From Syntrophorhabdales bacterium (lineage in GTDB: Bacteria > Desulfobacterota > Syntrophorhabdia > Syntrophorhabdales > Syntrophorhabdaceae): 53,483 nt of DNA. Under the pieces are notes generated by a model. That model was not told the origin of the DNA. It worked only from the letters and a program-made list of their open reading frames with translations, and made no database searches. The translations under genes were made by a program, and so were the position numbers. Of the stretch, positions 26,108-35,982 are shown piece after piece. The stretch's first letter is position 1, and the number at the start of each line of letters is the position of its first letter. Location: positions 1 through 53,483 of the forward strand of contig JAGPMK010000002.1 of the NCBI GenBank assembly GCA_018052995.1, read 5' to 3'.

Positions 26108-27502
26108 ATGGGCATTGAACTTTTGAGAAATATACCTAAGGTTGATGAGATAATAAAAAACAGGATGTGGCAGGCCCTTATTGCACAATATCCAGAGACA
26201 ATAGCAAAGGACTCATTGAGGGCATACCTTGATATCCTCAGGGAGGACATAAGAGATGGTAGGGTATCATTCATCCCATCTGTAGAGGAGATAACAGAGT
26301 CTGTAAAACGTAATATCGTAGCCGAGACAGCCCCTGGCATAAAAAGGGTAATCAACGGCACGGGCGTTATAATACATACGAATCTTGGCAGGTCTATCCT
26401 TGCAGAAAAGGCTATAGAGGCAATAAAAAATGTGGCCTCTTCCTACACAACCCTTGAATATAACATAGAAAAAGGCACAAGGGGGGACAGGCACATTCAC
26501 TGTCTCAGGATAATCAAAAGGCTTACAGGTGCTGAGGACGCCCTTATTGTGAATAATAACGCGGGTGCTGTCCTCCTTGTTCTTAATACCCTTGCCAATG
26601 GTAAAGAGGTGATTATATCAAGGGGTGAGCTTATAGAGATAGGTGGTTCATTTAGGATCCCCGATGTAATGAAAAAGGGCGGTGCTATCCTAAAGGAGGT
26701 GGGGGCCACTAATAGGACCTACCTGAAGGACTATGAAGAGGCTGTGACATCAGCAACCGGTCTTTTTATGAAGGCACATACGAGTAATTATATCATAAAG
26801 GGTTTTACCCACCAGTTAACAACAGAGGATATGGTATCCCTCGGCAATAAATACAACATACCCACCTATTTTGATGCAGGTAGTGGTCTTTTGTATCCTT
26901 TTTCGAGTCAGTGGTCACGATATGAGCCATCGGTGATACAGGAGATAAAAAAGGGTATAGATATATTATCCTTCAGTGGTGATAAGCTTCTCGGCGCACC
27001 TCAGGCAGGCATAATAATTGGAAAGTCAAGGTATATCGAGGCATGCAAATCAAATCCTCTGACAAGGGCACTGCGTCCTGACAAATTCACACTTGCAGGT
27101 CTTGAGGCCACATTCCTTCTGTATCTTGATGAAACAAAGGCAAAAGAGGAGATACCCACGATGCGTATGTTCTTTGAGGACCAAGAGAGGCTAAAAAGAA
27201 GGGCAAGGCTCATATCAAAGAGATTACAGCATCTTAAAGGCTCATTATCAGTTTCGGTTGTTCCTATGTTGTCTGAGGTTGGTGGAGGCTCACTGCCGGA
27301 CACATCAATACCATCTTATGGGATTGCCCTGATGCCTGATTTTCCAATAGAAAGATTTGAAGAGAGGTTAAGACAGCTTACGATCCCGATAATAGGAAGG
27401 ATTGAGAGGGATAGGCTATTACTTGATATGAGGACTATTCAGAGACAGGATGAAAAAGACCTGATTGCAGGTATTGAAGAGGCTCTTTCCAGGGGGGATT
27501 AA
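26108..27502 (+). CDS. selA: L-seryl-tRNA(Sec) selenium transferase
   Basis: A 464-residue SelA, the PLP enzyme that converts Ser-tRNA(Sec) to Sec-tRNA(Sec) using selenophosphate in the bacterial selenocysteine pathway. The PLP Lys is K293 in SFSGDKLLGAPQAGI. The N-terminal domain and GTGVIIHTNLGRSIL are typical. Length is normal. It indicates that the organism makes selenoproteins, but selB, selC and selD are not in the window, and I saw no clear in-frame UGA selenoprotein here. The ATG at 26108 has no obvious Shine-Dalgarno. It is divergent from trpL. Confidence 0.95.
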   Translation: MGIELLRNIPKVDEIIKNRMWQALIAQYPETIAKDSLRAYLDILREDIRDGRVSFIPSVEEITESVKRNIVAETAPGIKRVINGTGVIIHTNLGRSILAEKAIEAIKNVASSYTTLEYNIEKGTRGDRHIHCLRIIKRLTGAEDALIVNNNAGAVLLVLNTLANGKEVIISRGELIEIGGSFRIPDVMKKGGAILKEVGATNRTYLKDYEEAVTSATGLFMKAHTSNYIIKGFTHQLTTEDMVSLGNKYNIPTYFDAGSGLLYPFSSQWSRYEPSVIQEIKKGIDILSFSGDKLLGAPQAGIIIGKSRYIEACKSNPLTRALRPDKFTLAGLEATFLLYLDETKAKEEIPTMRMFFEDQERLKRRARLISKRLQHLKGSLSVSVVPMLSEVGGGSLPDTSIPSYGIALMPDFPIERFEERLRQLTIPIIGRIERDRLLLDMRTIQRQDEKDLIAGIEEALSRGD

Positions 27503-27523
27503 CCGTTTTTGTTGTAAAGCCCT

Positions 27524-28483
27524 ATGGCAAAATTAGATGTATCCCATATTGTGCAGGAATCAGGGGATAAAAGGCTTGATGTCTATCTTGCAGAGGCATT
27601 CTCCTTAACAAGGACAAAGATAAAATCCGCTATAGAGAACGGATATATTATTGTAAACGGGAGGGCCACAAGGCCCTCTCAAAAGATCAAAAAGGGGATG
27701 TCCATACAGGGGGGGATACCGGAGGAGGAACCCCTAAGCCTAAAACCCCAGGAGATATGCCTTGATATCCTCTATGAGGATGAGTTCATCCTTGCCATTA
27801 ACAAGCCAGCCGGTATGGTGGTGCATCCATCATTTGGTCATAGAGAGGGGACACTGGTGAATGCTGTCCTGGGATACCTGAAGGAGTTAGGTCAAATGAA
27901 AGAGTCGTATCCCTCATTAAATGAATATAAAGCGCAAGATATCGAGGATGTATCATATCTTAGGCCTGGCATAGTCCACAGGCTTGATAAGGGGACAACA
28001 GGGGTGATACTTGTAGCAAAGGATACAAGGACGCAGGAGATGTTGTCTGCCATGTTCAAGGGCCGGGGCCTGAATAAGGTCTATAGGGCAATAATAGAGG
28101 GTAGTATATCAGACAATAGTCTTACAATAGAGGGGAATATAGGTAGGCATCCTAGGGAGAGAAAAAAGATGGCAGTCCTGAAGGGTAAAGGCAGGGATGC
28201 GCTGACAGCTATAAAGGTTTTGAGAAGGCTTAAAGGTTATACCTATATTGAGGCATATCCAAAGACAGGGAGGACACACCAGATAAGGGTTCACCTTGCC
28301 TATGTTGGAAGCCCTATAGTTGGTGATGAGACCTATGGTAAAAGATCAAGACATGCTACAGCAAGGCCACTGCTTCATGCATTCAGAATAGAGTTTGTGC
28401 ATCCTGTAACAGGCAGATATATCTCTGTGGAGGCACCTGTCCCTGAGGATATGATCTCATTTATGGGATTACATGAGTATTAA
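27524..28483 (+). CDS. rluD: RluD-family 23S rRNA pseudouridine synthase
   Basis: A 319-residue RluA/RluD-type enzyme. The S4 RNA-binding domain covers about 17-75 (RLDVYLAEAFSLTRTKIKSA), and the catalytic Asp is D155 in HRLDKGTTGVILVAK. The core contains NKPAGMVVHPS and TGRTHQIRVHLAYVG. Modification of the 23S rRNA helix 69 loop is the usual RluD job; assignment within RluA/C/D is tentative. It follows selA after 21 bases, so they may be co-transcribed, and a terminator hairpin lies at its stop. Confidence 0.88.
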   Translation: MAKLDVSHIVQESGDKRLDVYLAEAFSLTRTKIKSAIENGYIIVNGRATRPSQKIKKGMSIQGGIPEEEPLSLKPQEICLDILYEDEFILAINKPAGMVVHPSFGHREGTLVNAVLGYLKELGQMKESYPSLNEYKAQDIEDVSYLRPGIVHRLDKGTTGVILVAKDTRTQEMLSAMFKGRGLNKVYRAIIEGSISDNSLTIEGNIGRHPRERKKMAVLKGKGRDALTAIKVLRRLKGYTYIEAYPKTGRTHQIRVHLAYVGSPIVGDETYGKRSRHATARPLLHAFRIEFVHPVTGRYISVEAPVPEDMISFMGLHEY

Positions 28484-28499
28484 AGACCCCTGTCTTTTT
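28482..28499 (+). terminator. intrinsic terminator after rluD
   Basis: AAAGAC (28482-28487) pairs with GTCTTT (28492-28497) around CCCT, followed by further T. The stem starts inside the stop codon. The 28500-28693 region beyond it, upstream of thi4, shows no riboswitch or gene that I can support. Confidence 0.5.
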
Positions 28500-28693
28500 G
28501 TTTGATTTTAAAAAACAGAGAAGATATTGGAGGGGTGGTTTTTTAATCATGGGCAGATGTAGTTGCAAAGAGAACAGATAGGTTTATTGTTTTTATAAGG
28601 GCAAAGAGGGGAAGGTGCGATTCTGTTTTTATTACCCTTTAGAGTCCAAAATATGCTATATTGCTTAACAAAAATAATCAGTAAGGTGGACAG

Positions 28694-29467
28694 ATGATAG
28701 ACGAGAGGATAGTTACAAAGGCAATTATTGAGCGTTTTTCAGAGAAACTTATATCAAACCTTGAGATCGATGTGGCAGTATGTGGTGCAGGTCCCTCAGG
28801 GCTTGTGGCAGCATATTTTCTTGCCCGAGGCGGGATGAAGGTGGCTGTTTTTGAGAGAAAGTTATCTATAGGCGGTGGCATGTGGGGCGGTGGTATGATG
28901 TTCAACGAGATAGTTGTTCAGGAGGAGAGCAGAGAGATACTGGAGATGCTCAATATAAGGACAAAACCTTATACACCGGGTTATTATACTGTGGACTCTG
29001 TGGAGGCAGTATCAGGGATATGTTTTAATGCTGTAAAGGCAGGGGCACAGATATTCAATCTTATCAGCATAGAGGACCTTGTGGTGAGACAGGATAGGGT
29101 TACCGGTGTTGTAATAAACTGGACAGCCGTGGAGATGGCAGGGCTGCATGTTGACCCCCTGACGATCATGTCAAGGTGTGTTGTTGATTCTACAGGACAT
29201 CCTATTGAGGTTGTAAAGGTCCTGGAGAGAAAGATGGATATAAGGCTTAATACCCCCTCAGGAAAGGTGGAGGGCGAGAAATCCATGTGGGCTGATGTGG
29301 CAGAGACAAAGACTCTGGAGAATACAAAAGAGGTATTCCCTGGGCTTTATGTGGCTGGTATGAGCGCAAACGCCACATTCGGTTCATACAGGATGGGGCC
29401 CATCTTTGGGGGCATGCTTCTTTCAGGAAAGAAGGTGGCAGAGCTTATAATTGAAAGGCTGAGATGA
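28694..29467 (+). CDS. thi4: Thi4-type thiazole synthase (sulfide-dependent His form)
   Basis: A 257-residue Thi4/ribulose-bisphosphate-synthase-like flavoprotein that makes the thiazole moiety of thiamine from NAD and glycine. The FAD/NAD Rossmann motif is [18 protein letters not shown] (27-44), with [11 protein letters not shown] following. At the position of the sulfur-donating Cys of the yeast suicide enzyme, this protein has H152 ([11 protein letters not shown]), as in methanogen orthologues, which use external sulfide catalytically. A catalytic, iron- and sulfide-dependent enzyme is therefore predicted. AAGGTGG precedes the ATG. It overlaps thiDN by ATGA. Confidence 0.93.
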   Translation: MIDERIVTKAIIERFSEKLISNLEIDVAVCGAGPSGLVAAYFLARGGMKVAVFERKLSIGGGMWGGGMMFNEIVVQEESREILEMLNIRTKPYTPGYYTVDSVEAVSGICFNAVKAGAQIFNLISIEDLVVRQDRVTGVVINWTAVEMAGLHVDPLTIMSRCVVDSTGHPIEVVKVLERKMDIRLNTPSGKVEGEKSMWADVAETKTLENTKEVFPGLYVAGMSANATFGSYRMGPIFGGMLLSGKKVAELIIERLR

Positions 29468-30795
29468 AAAAAATCCTTACCATAGCAGGATTTGATCCCT
29501 CAGGTGGGGCAGGGATTACAAAGGATATGGATGTATTCCAGTCAAGGGGCATCCATGGGGTATCTGTCCCAACCTGCATAGTAAATCAGGGTCCCCTTGG
29601 TGTATCTGATGTATACCCCATCCCTTTTGATGAGTTTTCTCGGATGCTTGATGTTATTGGCAGTATTGGTATAGATGCCATCAAGATCGGGGTACTTTTC
29701 AATGAGGACTATGTGGATAGGGTTGTAGATTTTATAGGTTCATACAAAAAAGGGATACCCATTGTCCTTGACCCTGTTTTTTCATCAAAGAACAAAACAA
29801 GGCTTTTAACAGATAAGGGCGTTGAAGGATTGAAGACAGATCTAATACCCCTTGTCACAGCTATAACCCCTAATATTGACGAGGCAGGTATATTAGTAGG
29901 GATGGATATCAGGGATGAGGGCTCTATGGAGAAGGCAGCAGTAGCCTTGAACGCCATAGGGGCAGGGTATGTAGTTATAAAGGGTGGGCATATAGAGGGC
30001 GACCCTATTGACATGCTCTTTGACGGTAGAGATTTTATAAGATATACAAAGGGAAGACTTCAAAGGGAGGTTCACGGGACAGGATGCGTATTCTCCTCTC
30101 TTCTTACCTCCTATCTCTGTCTCGGATACCCTATGACAGAGGCATTCTATGCGTCAGAATCCCAGATAAAAGACCTTCTCTATGAGGGCTACAGGATAAT
30201 AACAGACTCTGGTTATCATTATATATCGCCAGACATTATGAACTCCCGTGATGCAGATAGGTGGCAGGTGACTCAGATGCTGAAACAGGCTGCCGCGTTC
30301 CTTGTAATGATGAACCCAGTGGAATTTGTCCCTGCTGTCCAGATGAACCTTGGTTTTGCATTACAAAACGCAAAGACCATAGAGGATGTGGCGGCATTCC
30401 CTGGAAGGATATCTGTCTACAATGGCAGGATTTATATCAAGGGCGAGCCATGCCTCGGCGCATCAAGCCATGTGGCACGCCTGATACTAGCTATGATGAG
30501 GCATTATCCATTTATAAGGTCATGCGCAAATATAAGGTATGACAAATCCATAATAGATATGGCAAAGAGAAATGATTTATCTGTGCTATTTTTTGACAGA
30601 CAGATGGAGCCAGAGGATATAAAGGAAGAAGAGGGCAAAAGCCTTGATTTTCTCTCTCAACATGCCCTGTCAGGGGTAGAGGCACCGCCAGATATTATAT
30701 ATGACATAGGAGATATGGGCAAAGAACCTATGATAAGGCTTTTTGGCAGAAACCCCATAGAGGTTATCAAAAAGATGGAGAAGATAAAACCATGA
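29464..30795 (+). CDS. thiDN: ThiD-ThiN fusion: HMP-P kinase / thiamine-phosphate synthase
   Basis: A 443-residue fusion. Residues 1-260 are ThiD ([20 protein letters not shown] at the start, [13 protein letters not shown] near the end), which phosphorylates HMP and HMP-P. Residues 270-440 are the ThiN domain ([55 protein letters not shown]), the archaeal-type replacement for ThiE that joins HMP-PP and thiazole phosphate. No helix-turn-helix is fused, so a biosynthetic rather than ThiR-like role is expected. It overlaps both thi4 and thiC by 4 bases (ATGA), implying coupling. Confidence 0.93.
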   Translation: MKKILTIAGFDPSGGAGITKDMDVFQSRGIHGVSVPTCIVNQGPLGVSDVYPIPFDEFSRMLDVIGSIGIDAIKIGVLFNEDYVDRVVDFIGSYKKGIPIVLDPVFSSKNKTRLLTDKGVEGLKTDLIPLVTAITPNIDEAGILVGMDIRDEGSMEKAAVALNAIGAGYVVIKGGHIEGDPIDMLFDGRDFIRYTKGRLQREVHGTGCVFSSLLTSYLCLGYPMTEAFYASESQIKDLLYEGYRIITDSGYHYISPDIMNSRDADRWQVTQMLKQAAAFLVMMNPVEFVPAVQMNLGFALQNAKTIEDVAAFPGRISVYNGRIYIKGEPCLGASSHVARLILAMMRHYPFIRSCANIRYDKSIIDMAKRNDLSVLFFDRQMEPEDIKEEEGKSLDFLSQHALSGVEAPPDIIYDIGDMGKEPMIRLFGRNPIEVIKKMEKIKP

Positions 30796-32078
30796 AAAAT
30801 CAGATTACAGAGGCACGTAAAGGAAGGGCAACCGAAGCAATGCTACAGGTGGCAAAGGATGAGGGTATGGATATCAGCACTCTCTGTAGATATGTAGCAG
30901 AGGGAAAGGTTGCCATACTTGCCAACAGCAGACATAAGGACTTTACACCCAAGGGTGTGGGCAAGGGGATGAAGGTGAAGGTGAATGCCAATCTGGGGAC
31001 ATCACCGGAAAAGGCAGACATAAAAACAGAGCTTAAAAAACTTGAGATGGCAAAAAATGCAGGGGCTGATGCAGTTATGGACCTGAGCACAGGTGGCGAC
31101 TTAGATAGTATAAGGAGGGAGATAATAGCCCATGCAGGGATACCCCTGGGGACTGTGCCTATATACCAGGCGGCAGTGGAGACAGTAAAGAAGAGGCAGA
31201 CCATAACAAAGATGAAGCCTGATGAGCTCTTCGAGGTTATAGAGAGACAGGGTCAGGATGGCGTGGATTTTATAACTGTCCACTGTGGTGTAACCCAGCG
31301 GTCCCTGGAGAGGTTAAAACAGCAGGGCAGGGTTACAGGGATTGTAAGCAGGGGGGGTGCCTTTCTTGCCGAGTGGATAATAGTAAATAAAAAGGAGAAC
31401 CCCCTTTACGAACAGTTCGACAGGCTTCTTAAGATTGCAAAAAAATACGACATGACCTTGAGTCTTGGTGATGGACTGAGACCTGGTTGCATTGCCGATG
31501 CAACAGATAGGGGTCAGATAGAGGAGCTTATAATACTTGGCGAATTATGTTCTGAGGCAATAAAAAAGGGCGTTCAGGTTATGATAGAGGGTCCCGGGCA
31601 TGTGCCCATTAATCAGATAGAGACAAATATTGTCCTCCAGAAGAGGCTCTGCAATGAGGCACCATTTTATGTGTTGGGGCCTATTGTAACAGATATTGCC
31701 CCTGGGTATGACCATATAACATCTGCCATAGGTGGTGCTATTGCCGCCTATTACGGTGCTGACTTTCTCTGTTATGTAACACCATCAGAGCATCTTGGTC
31801 TGCCAGACCCTGAGGATGTAAGGGATGGCGTGATAGTAACAAGGATTGCAGCCCATGCAGCAGACCTGGCAAGGGGCAATAGGGATGCCTTCAGGATGGA
31901 TGAGGCCATGTCTGTGTATAGAAAGGCACTTGACTGGGAGGGACAGACAAGATGCGCCATAGACCCGGAGAAGATAACAGAATTTAGAAAGGACAGACAA
32001 CTTCACAATGATGTATGCAGTATGTGTGGTGAATACTGCTCTATGAAGCTAATAAAGGATTATTTCAAGAAGAAATAG
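30792..32078 (+). CDS. thiC: phosphomethylpyrimidine synthase (short-form ThiC)
   Basis: A 428-residue radical SAM enzyme that rearranges aminoimidazole ribotide to HMP-P. The C-terminal cluster motif reads CSMCGEYC (CX2CX3C by my reading, against CX2CX4C in the long form). Other marks are DAVMDLSTGGDLDSIR, LSLGDGLRPGCIADATD and VMIEGPGHVPINQIE. It lacks the N-terminal extension of E. coli ThiC, as anaerobe and archaeal versions do. It completes a coupled thi4-thiDN-thiC unit that supplies both halves of thiamine. Confidence 0.95.
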   Translation: MKNQITEARKGRATEAMLQVAKDEGMDISTLCRYVAEGKVAILANSRHKDFTPKGVGKGMKVKVNANLGTSPEKADIKTELKKLEMAKNAGADAVMDLSTGGDLDSIRREIIAHAGIPLGTVPIYQAAVETVKKRQTITKMKPDELFEVIERQGQDGVDFITVHCGVTQRSLERLKQQGRVTGIVSRGGAFLAEWIIVNKKENPLYEQFDRLLKIAKKYDMTLSLGDGLRPGCIADATDRGQIEELIILGELCSEAIKKGVQVMIEGPGHVPINQIETNIVLQKRLCNEAPFYVLGPIVTDIAPGYDHITSAIGGAIAAYYGADFLCYVTPSEHLGLPDPEDVRDGVIVTRIAAHAADLARGNRDAFRMDEAMSVYRKALDWEGQTRCAIDPEKITEFRKDRQLHNDVCSMCGEYCSMKLIKDYFKKK

Positions 32079-32089
32079 TCACTCAGGCA

Positions 32090-33322
32090 ATGAGAAAACC
32101 CTTAAACTGGCAGCCTGTTGTATATACAGTTACCTCTCTTACAAGCCAGATAAGACATCTAATCAATAATCAGTTCAGGGATATCCTTATGGAGGGCGAG
32201 ATATCCAACTTTAAACTCTACCCGTCAGGACATGTGTATTTCACCCTGAAGGATGACCAATCTATTATAAAGGCTGTTATGTTCAATTATTATGGGAGAT
32301 ACCCTGAGGATATGTTCAAGGACGGGACATCCGTGATATGCAAGGGCAGGGTGGATGTATATGAGAAAAGGGGTGAATACAGGTTTCTTGTAGATGTAAT
32401 GGAGATAAAGGGGATCGGGCTTCTCCAGCTAAAGTTTCAGATTATGAAGGAGAAACTTCTGAGAGAGGGTCTTTTTGATTCAGCTAAAAAGAGGGTGTTG
32501 CCCATGCTGCCCAGAAGGATTGGGATAATAACATCCCCGGCAGGGGCTGCCATAAGGGACATGCTTAAGATAATTTTTCAGAGATTTCCAAATATGTCTG
32601 TTCTTATCTATCCTGTGAGGGTTCAGGGTGATGAGGCATGTAATGAGATAGTAGATGCTATAACATACCTTAATATGGCAAGGGAGGTGGATGTTATCAT
32701 CCTGGGTCGAGGAGGGGGCTCGCTGGAGGACCTTTCACCCTTTAATGAGGAGTCAGTGGCAAGGGCAATCCATGTCTCCCTTATACCTATTGTCTCTGGT
32801 GTGGGGCATGAGACAGATTTTACCATAGCGGACTTTGTTGCGGATGTAAGGGCGCCAACACCTACTGCCGCAGCAGGTTTGGCTGTCCCGGACAAAAAAG
32901 AGCTTCTGGATATGTTAAAGCAGATGGAGGACAGGCTTATCCAGTCTATAAGCGGTATACTCGAGAAAAAGAGGTTTTTTTTATATCAGGTTATGGTGAG
33001 GCTTAAGGATAAAAAGGATTTTATTGTATCATACAGGATGTATCTTGACGAGCTGACAAACAATCTGCTTCATAATATCTCAATCTATCTTTTGAATAAA
33101 AGGCAGGTATTTCAGAGGGTTAGCCAGAGGTTAGAGGACATGAATCCTGACAGCATTCTGAAAAGGGGCTATAGCATTGCGCAGAAAAAAAGCACAGGCG
33201 ATGTTATATCTGATAGCCAGATGGTATCAGAGGGTGAGGTCTTATTGTTAAGACTCTACAGAGGCCTTCTGGAGTGCGATGTAACCAAAAAAGGTTCTGG
33301 ACACAACAAACACAGACCATAG
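32090..33322 (+). CDS. xseA: exodeoxyribonuclease VII large subunit
   Basis: A 410-residue XseA, the catalytic subunit of the single-strand exonuclease. An N-terminal OB-fold (about 10-105, HVYFTLKDDQSIIKAVMF) is followed by the nuclease domain with IGIITSPAGAAIRDML, IILGRGGGSLEDLSPFN and SGVGHETDFTIADFVAD. A C-terminal coiled coil completes it. The small subunit xseB is not adjacent. It starts 11 bases after thiC, so it may be read from the thiamine operon. Confidence 0.96.
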   Translation: MRKPLNWQPVVYTVTSLTSQIRHLINNQFRDILMEGEISNFKLYPSGHVYFTLKDDQSIIKAVMFNYYGRYPEDMFKDGTSVICKGRVDVYEKRGEYRFLVDVMEIKGIGLLQLKFQIMKEKLLREGLFDSAKKRVLPMLPRRIGIITSPAGAAIRDMLKIIFQRFPNMSVLIYPVRVQGDEACNEIVDAITYLNMAREVDVIILGRGGGSLEDLSPFNEESVARAIHVSLIPIVSGVGHETDFTIADFVADVRAPTPTAAAGLAVPDKKELLDMLKQMEDRLIQSISGILEKKRFFLYQVMVRLKDKKDFIVSYRMYLDELTNNLLHNISIYLLNKRQVFQRVSQRLEDMNPDSILKRGYSIAQKKSTGDVISDSQMVSEGEVLLLRLYRGLLECDVTKKGSGHNKHRP

Positions 33323-33375
33323 TCAAATTTTGTTCTTGAAACTTCAATATAAACTGTTATAATACAAGGACAAAA

Positions 33376-33792
33376 ATGCGTATCTTATGTCTTGATGTAG
33401 GTGATAAAAAGATAGGTATGTCCTTGTCTGATCCTACCATGTCAATCGCACAGGGGTTAAAGGTATATAGGCGGGTATCGATAAGGGAGGACACAGATGA
33501 GATAAAAAGGATAATGGACGAATACGAGGTCAGCGAGCTCGTTGTCGGTATCCCAAGGGACCTAAGTGGTGCCATTGGAAAGAGGGCGCAGGGGGTTCTC
33601 GATTTTGTTGATTTTGTAAAGGCGCGGACAGCAGTCCCTATTGTCCTCTGGGATGAGAGGTTCAGCACTAATGAGGCGCACAGGGTCTTTGACATGGCAT
33701 CGGTAAAACAAAAAAAGAGAAAACCATTCCTTGACATAATGGCAGCCCAGATAATACTCCAGGGGTATCTTGATGCAAAGAAATCAGAATAG
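33376..33792 (+). CDS. ruvX: YqgF/RuvX family RNase H-fold nuclease
   Basis: A 138-residue putative pre-16S rRNA nuclease / Holliday-junction resolvase of the YqgF family. Acidic catalytic residues sit in CLDVGDKKIGMSLSDP near the N-terminus and in LWDERFSTNEA. VVGIPRDLSGAIGKRAQ matches the family's nucleotide-proximal loop. Pairing with mltG is common in bacteria. It overlaps mltG by 20 bases. Confidence 0.93.
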   Translation: MRILCLDVGDKKIGMSLSDPTMSIAQGLKVYRRVSIREDTDEIKRIMDEYEVSELVVGIPRDLSGAIGKRAQGVLDFVDFVKARTAVPIVLWDERFSTNEAHRVFDMASVKQKKRKPFLDIMAAQIILQGYLDAKKSE

Positions 33793-34786
33793 ATGTATTA
33801 TAGCTGTAGCCCTATCTATTGTTTTTTTTCTTATAACCCAGGCCGTGATCTTTGCCAGTGTGCCAAACCACCTCGATAGAGAAACGGTCAATATAGTTAT
33901 CAGGAACGGAACTACCCTCAATGATATATCGTACATACTCAAACAGAATCGCATTATAAATTCAAGATATCTTTTTTTCTTCTGTTCACTCCTGTATGGT
34001 GGAAGGCTTATTGCCGGGGAATATGAGCTCTCAAGGGATATGTCTACCATGGACGTTGTAAGGAAGATGGGTAATGGCGAAAGGAAGATATATGTCTTGA
34101 GGATAATCGAGGGGCACAACATATATAATATTGCAGAGGGCATAGAGAAGGCAGGTATCATGAAGGGTGAGGAATTCATAAGTTTAGCAAGAGACCCTGA
34201 ATTTTTGAGCTCCCTGGGCATACAGGCTGATTCCATAGAGGGTTATCTTGCGCCTGAGACCTATTTTTATAGTAAGGAGATGGAGCCGGAGAGATTCATA
34301 GGATTAATAGCAAAGAAGACTATTACCATGTTTGAAAAAGAGGATATTAAAAAGATGATGGCTGAATCAGGCCTTGATATGCATAAAACCCTCACCATCG
34401 CCTCTATGATAGAAAAAGAGACAGGATTTAAGGATGAAAGGCCTATTATCTCTGCTGTTTTTCATAATAGGCTTAAAAAAGGCATGTCCCTTGATTGTGA
34501 CCCCACCATTATCTACGGGACAGGAAGGTTTAATACACCCATTACAAAGAAGGATATAGATACATACACACCCTACAATACCTACAGATTTAAGGGGCTA
34601 CCAAGGGGTCCCATATGCAGCCCTGGATATGCATCCATAAAGGCAGCACTCGACCCGGCACCTGTGGATTATCTCTATTTTGTATCAAAGAATGATGGAA
34701 CCCATGTCTTCTCGAGGGACATGCGAGAACATAACCACTTTGTTTATTTGTATCAGCGTGCAAAAAAACAAAAAAACCATTTGTGA
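33773..34786 (+). CDS. mltG: endolytic murein transglycosylase MltG
   Basis: A 337-residue inner-membrane lytic transglycosylase that cleaves nascent glycan strands. One N-terminal membrane segment (IIAVALSIVFFLITQAVIFA) is followed by a LysM-like region and the YceG domain. The catalytic Glu lies in ASMIEKETGFKDE; GMSLDCDPTIIYG and STPYNTYR-like TPYNTYRFKGLP follow. The ATG at 33773 has AGGGG upstream and overlaps ruvX. Its stop lies 11 bases before the thiolase start. Confidence 0.95.
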   Translation: MQRNQNRCIIAVALSIVFFLITQAVIFASVPNHLDRETVNIVIRNGTTLNDISYILKQNRIINSRYLFFFCSLLYGGRLIAGEYELSRDMSTMDVVRKMGNGERKIYVLRIIEGHNIYNIAEGIEKAGIMKGEEFISLARDPEFLSSLGIQADSIEGYLAPETYFYSKEMEPERFIGLIAKKTITMFEKEDIKKMMAESGLDMHKTLTIASMIEKETGFKDERPIISAVFHNRLKKGMSLDCDPTIIYGTGRFNTPITKKDIDTYTPYNTYRFKGLPRGPICSPGYASIKAALDPAPVDYLYFVSKNDGTHVFSRDMREHNHFVYLYQRAKKQKNHL

Positions 34787-34797
34787 AGGAGGGATTT

Positions 34798-35979
34798 ATG
34801 GCAAAAGATGTTGCAGTAATTGGTGTGGGCCAGAGCAATTTTGTAAGAGGGTATGAGGGCTCCATCAGGGAATTGGCTTTTGAGGCATTCAGAGAGGCCA
34901 TGCAGGATGCAGGTATAACCACAAAGGATGTGGATGCCTCAGTAATATGCTCAGCCCCTGAATATGACAAACAGAGGTCACCTGCTGGTGTTGTGGCAGA
35001 GTATCTGGGATTAATCCCCCAGCCCACATTTTACGTGGAGACAGTATGCTCATCCAGCAGTACAGGCGTAAAAGCGGCATACAGCATGATCAAGGCTGGT
35101 CTCCACGATGTAGTTGTTGTCCTTGGTTTTCAGAAGATGTCGGAGATTACATCCGCTGAATCTCAGGAGAGGATGGGGCGTGGTGCCGATATCCAGTGGG
35201 AGGCACCATTCGGGACCATGATGCCTGCATATTATGCCCTTTATGCACAGGCATATCTGGCAAAGAACGGCTTAACCCATGATGACCTGATGAATGTGAG
35301 GATAAAATCAGGGACCTATGGTCAGATCAATGAGAGGGCAGTATACAGAAAGGGTGTCAAGGCAGCGGATTTTGACCCTAACAATCCAGATGCAAGAATG
35401 GCAGCACCTGTTGCATGGCCCCTCAGGGTTGGTGATGCATGTGCTAATGCAGACGGAAGCTCTTGTATAATCCTTGCCAATGCAGAGAAGGCAGGGGCAT
35501 TCTCAAAGAAGCCTGTATGGATTCTCGGTATAGGCGCTGCCTCAGAGGCCGTGAACATGGCAGCAAGACCTGATTTTTCTAAGGGTCTAAGTGTAGGCTA
35601 TAGGGCAGCAGAGCAGGCATATAAGATGGCTGGAATCAAACCGAGCGATGTGAAGGTGGCTGAGGTTCATGACTGCTTTACCATTGCAGAGATTATGGCA
35701 TATGAAGGGCTTGGCTTTGCACCAATGGGCGAAGGCAAGCAACTTATTAGGGAGAAGGCAACATACAAGGAGGGCAGGATACCTGTTAATGTAGATGGTG
35801 GGCTCCTTTCCAAGGGGCACCCTATTGGCGCAACAGGCGGTTCACAGATAAGGACAATAGTGCTTCAGCTCCGTGGCGAGGCAGGACCAATGCAGGTGCC
35901 TGGTGAACCAGATATCGGTCTCGTCCACAACGTGGGTGGTGTTGGACTTTATGGAAATGTAACTATATTCGGGAGGTGA
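34798..35979 (+). CDS. thiolase family protein (SCPx / archaeal acetoacetyl-CoA thiolase type)
   Basis: A 393-residue thiolase-fold acyltransferase. The nucleophile Cys lies in VETVCSSSSTGVKAAY, the catalytic His regions are VAEVHDCFTIAE and SKGHPIGATGG, and the C-terminal glycine loop is LVHNVGGVGLYG. Only one active-site Cys is obvious, which is typical of the SCPx/archaeal branch that works with DUF35 proteins. The ATG at 34798 follows GGAGGG. The DUF35 gene starts 3 bases later. It probably acts on a CoA thioester in fatty, aromatic or ketone metabolism; the substrate is unknown. Confidence 0.87.
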   Translation: MAKDVAVIGVGQSNFVRGYEGSIRELAFEAFREAMQDAGITTKDVDASVICSAPEYDKQRSPAGVVAEYLGLIPQPTFYVETVCSSSSTGVKAAYSMIKAGLHDVVVVLGFQKMSEITSAESQERMGRGADIQWEAPFGTMMPAYYALYAQAYLAKNGLTHDDLMNVRIKSGTYGQINERAVYRKGVKAADFDPNNPDARMAAPVAWPLRVGDACANADGSSCIILANAEKAGAFSKKPVWILGIGAASEAVNMAARPDFSKGLSVGYRAAEQAYKMAGIKPSDVKVAEVHDCFTIAEIMAYEGLGFAPMGEGKQLIREKATYKEGRIPVNVDGGLLSKGHPIGATGGSQIRTIVLQLRGEAGPMQVPGEPDIGLVHNVGGVGLYGNVTIFGR

Positions 35980-35982
35980 AAC

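Noticed and set aside
28484-28693. TPP riboswitch before the thiamine operon
   Set aside because: The conserved CUGAGA and the CCUGAUC-type helix sequences are absent; only a small terminator after rluD is supported.
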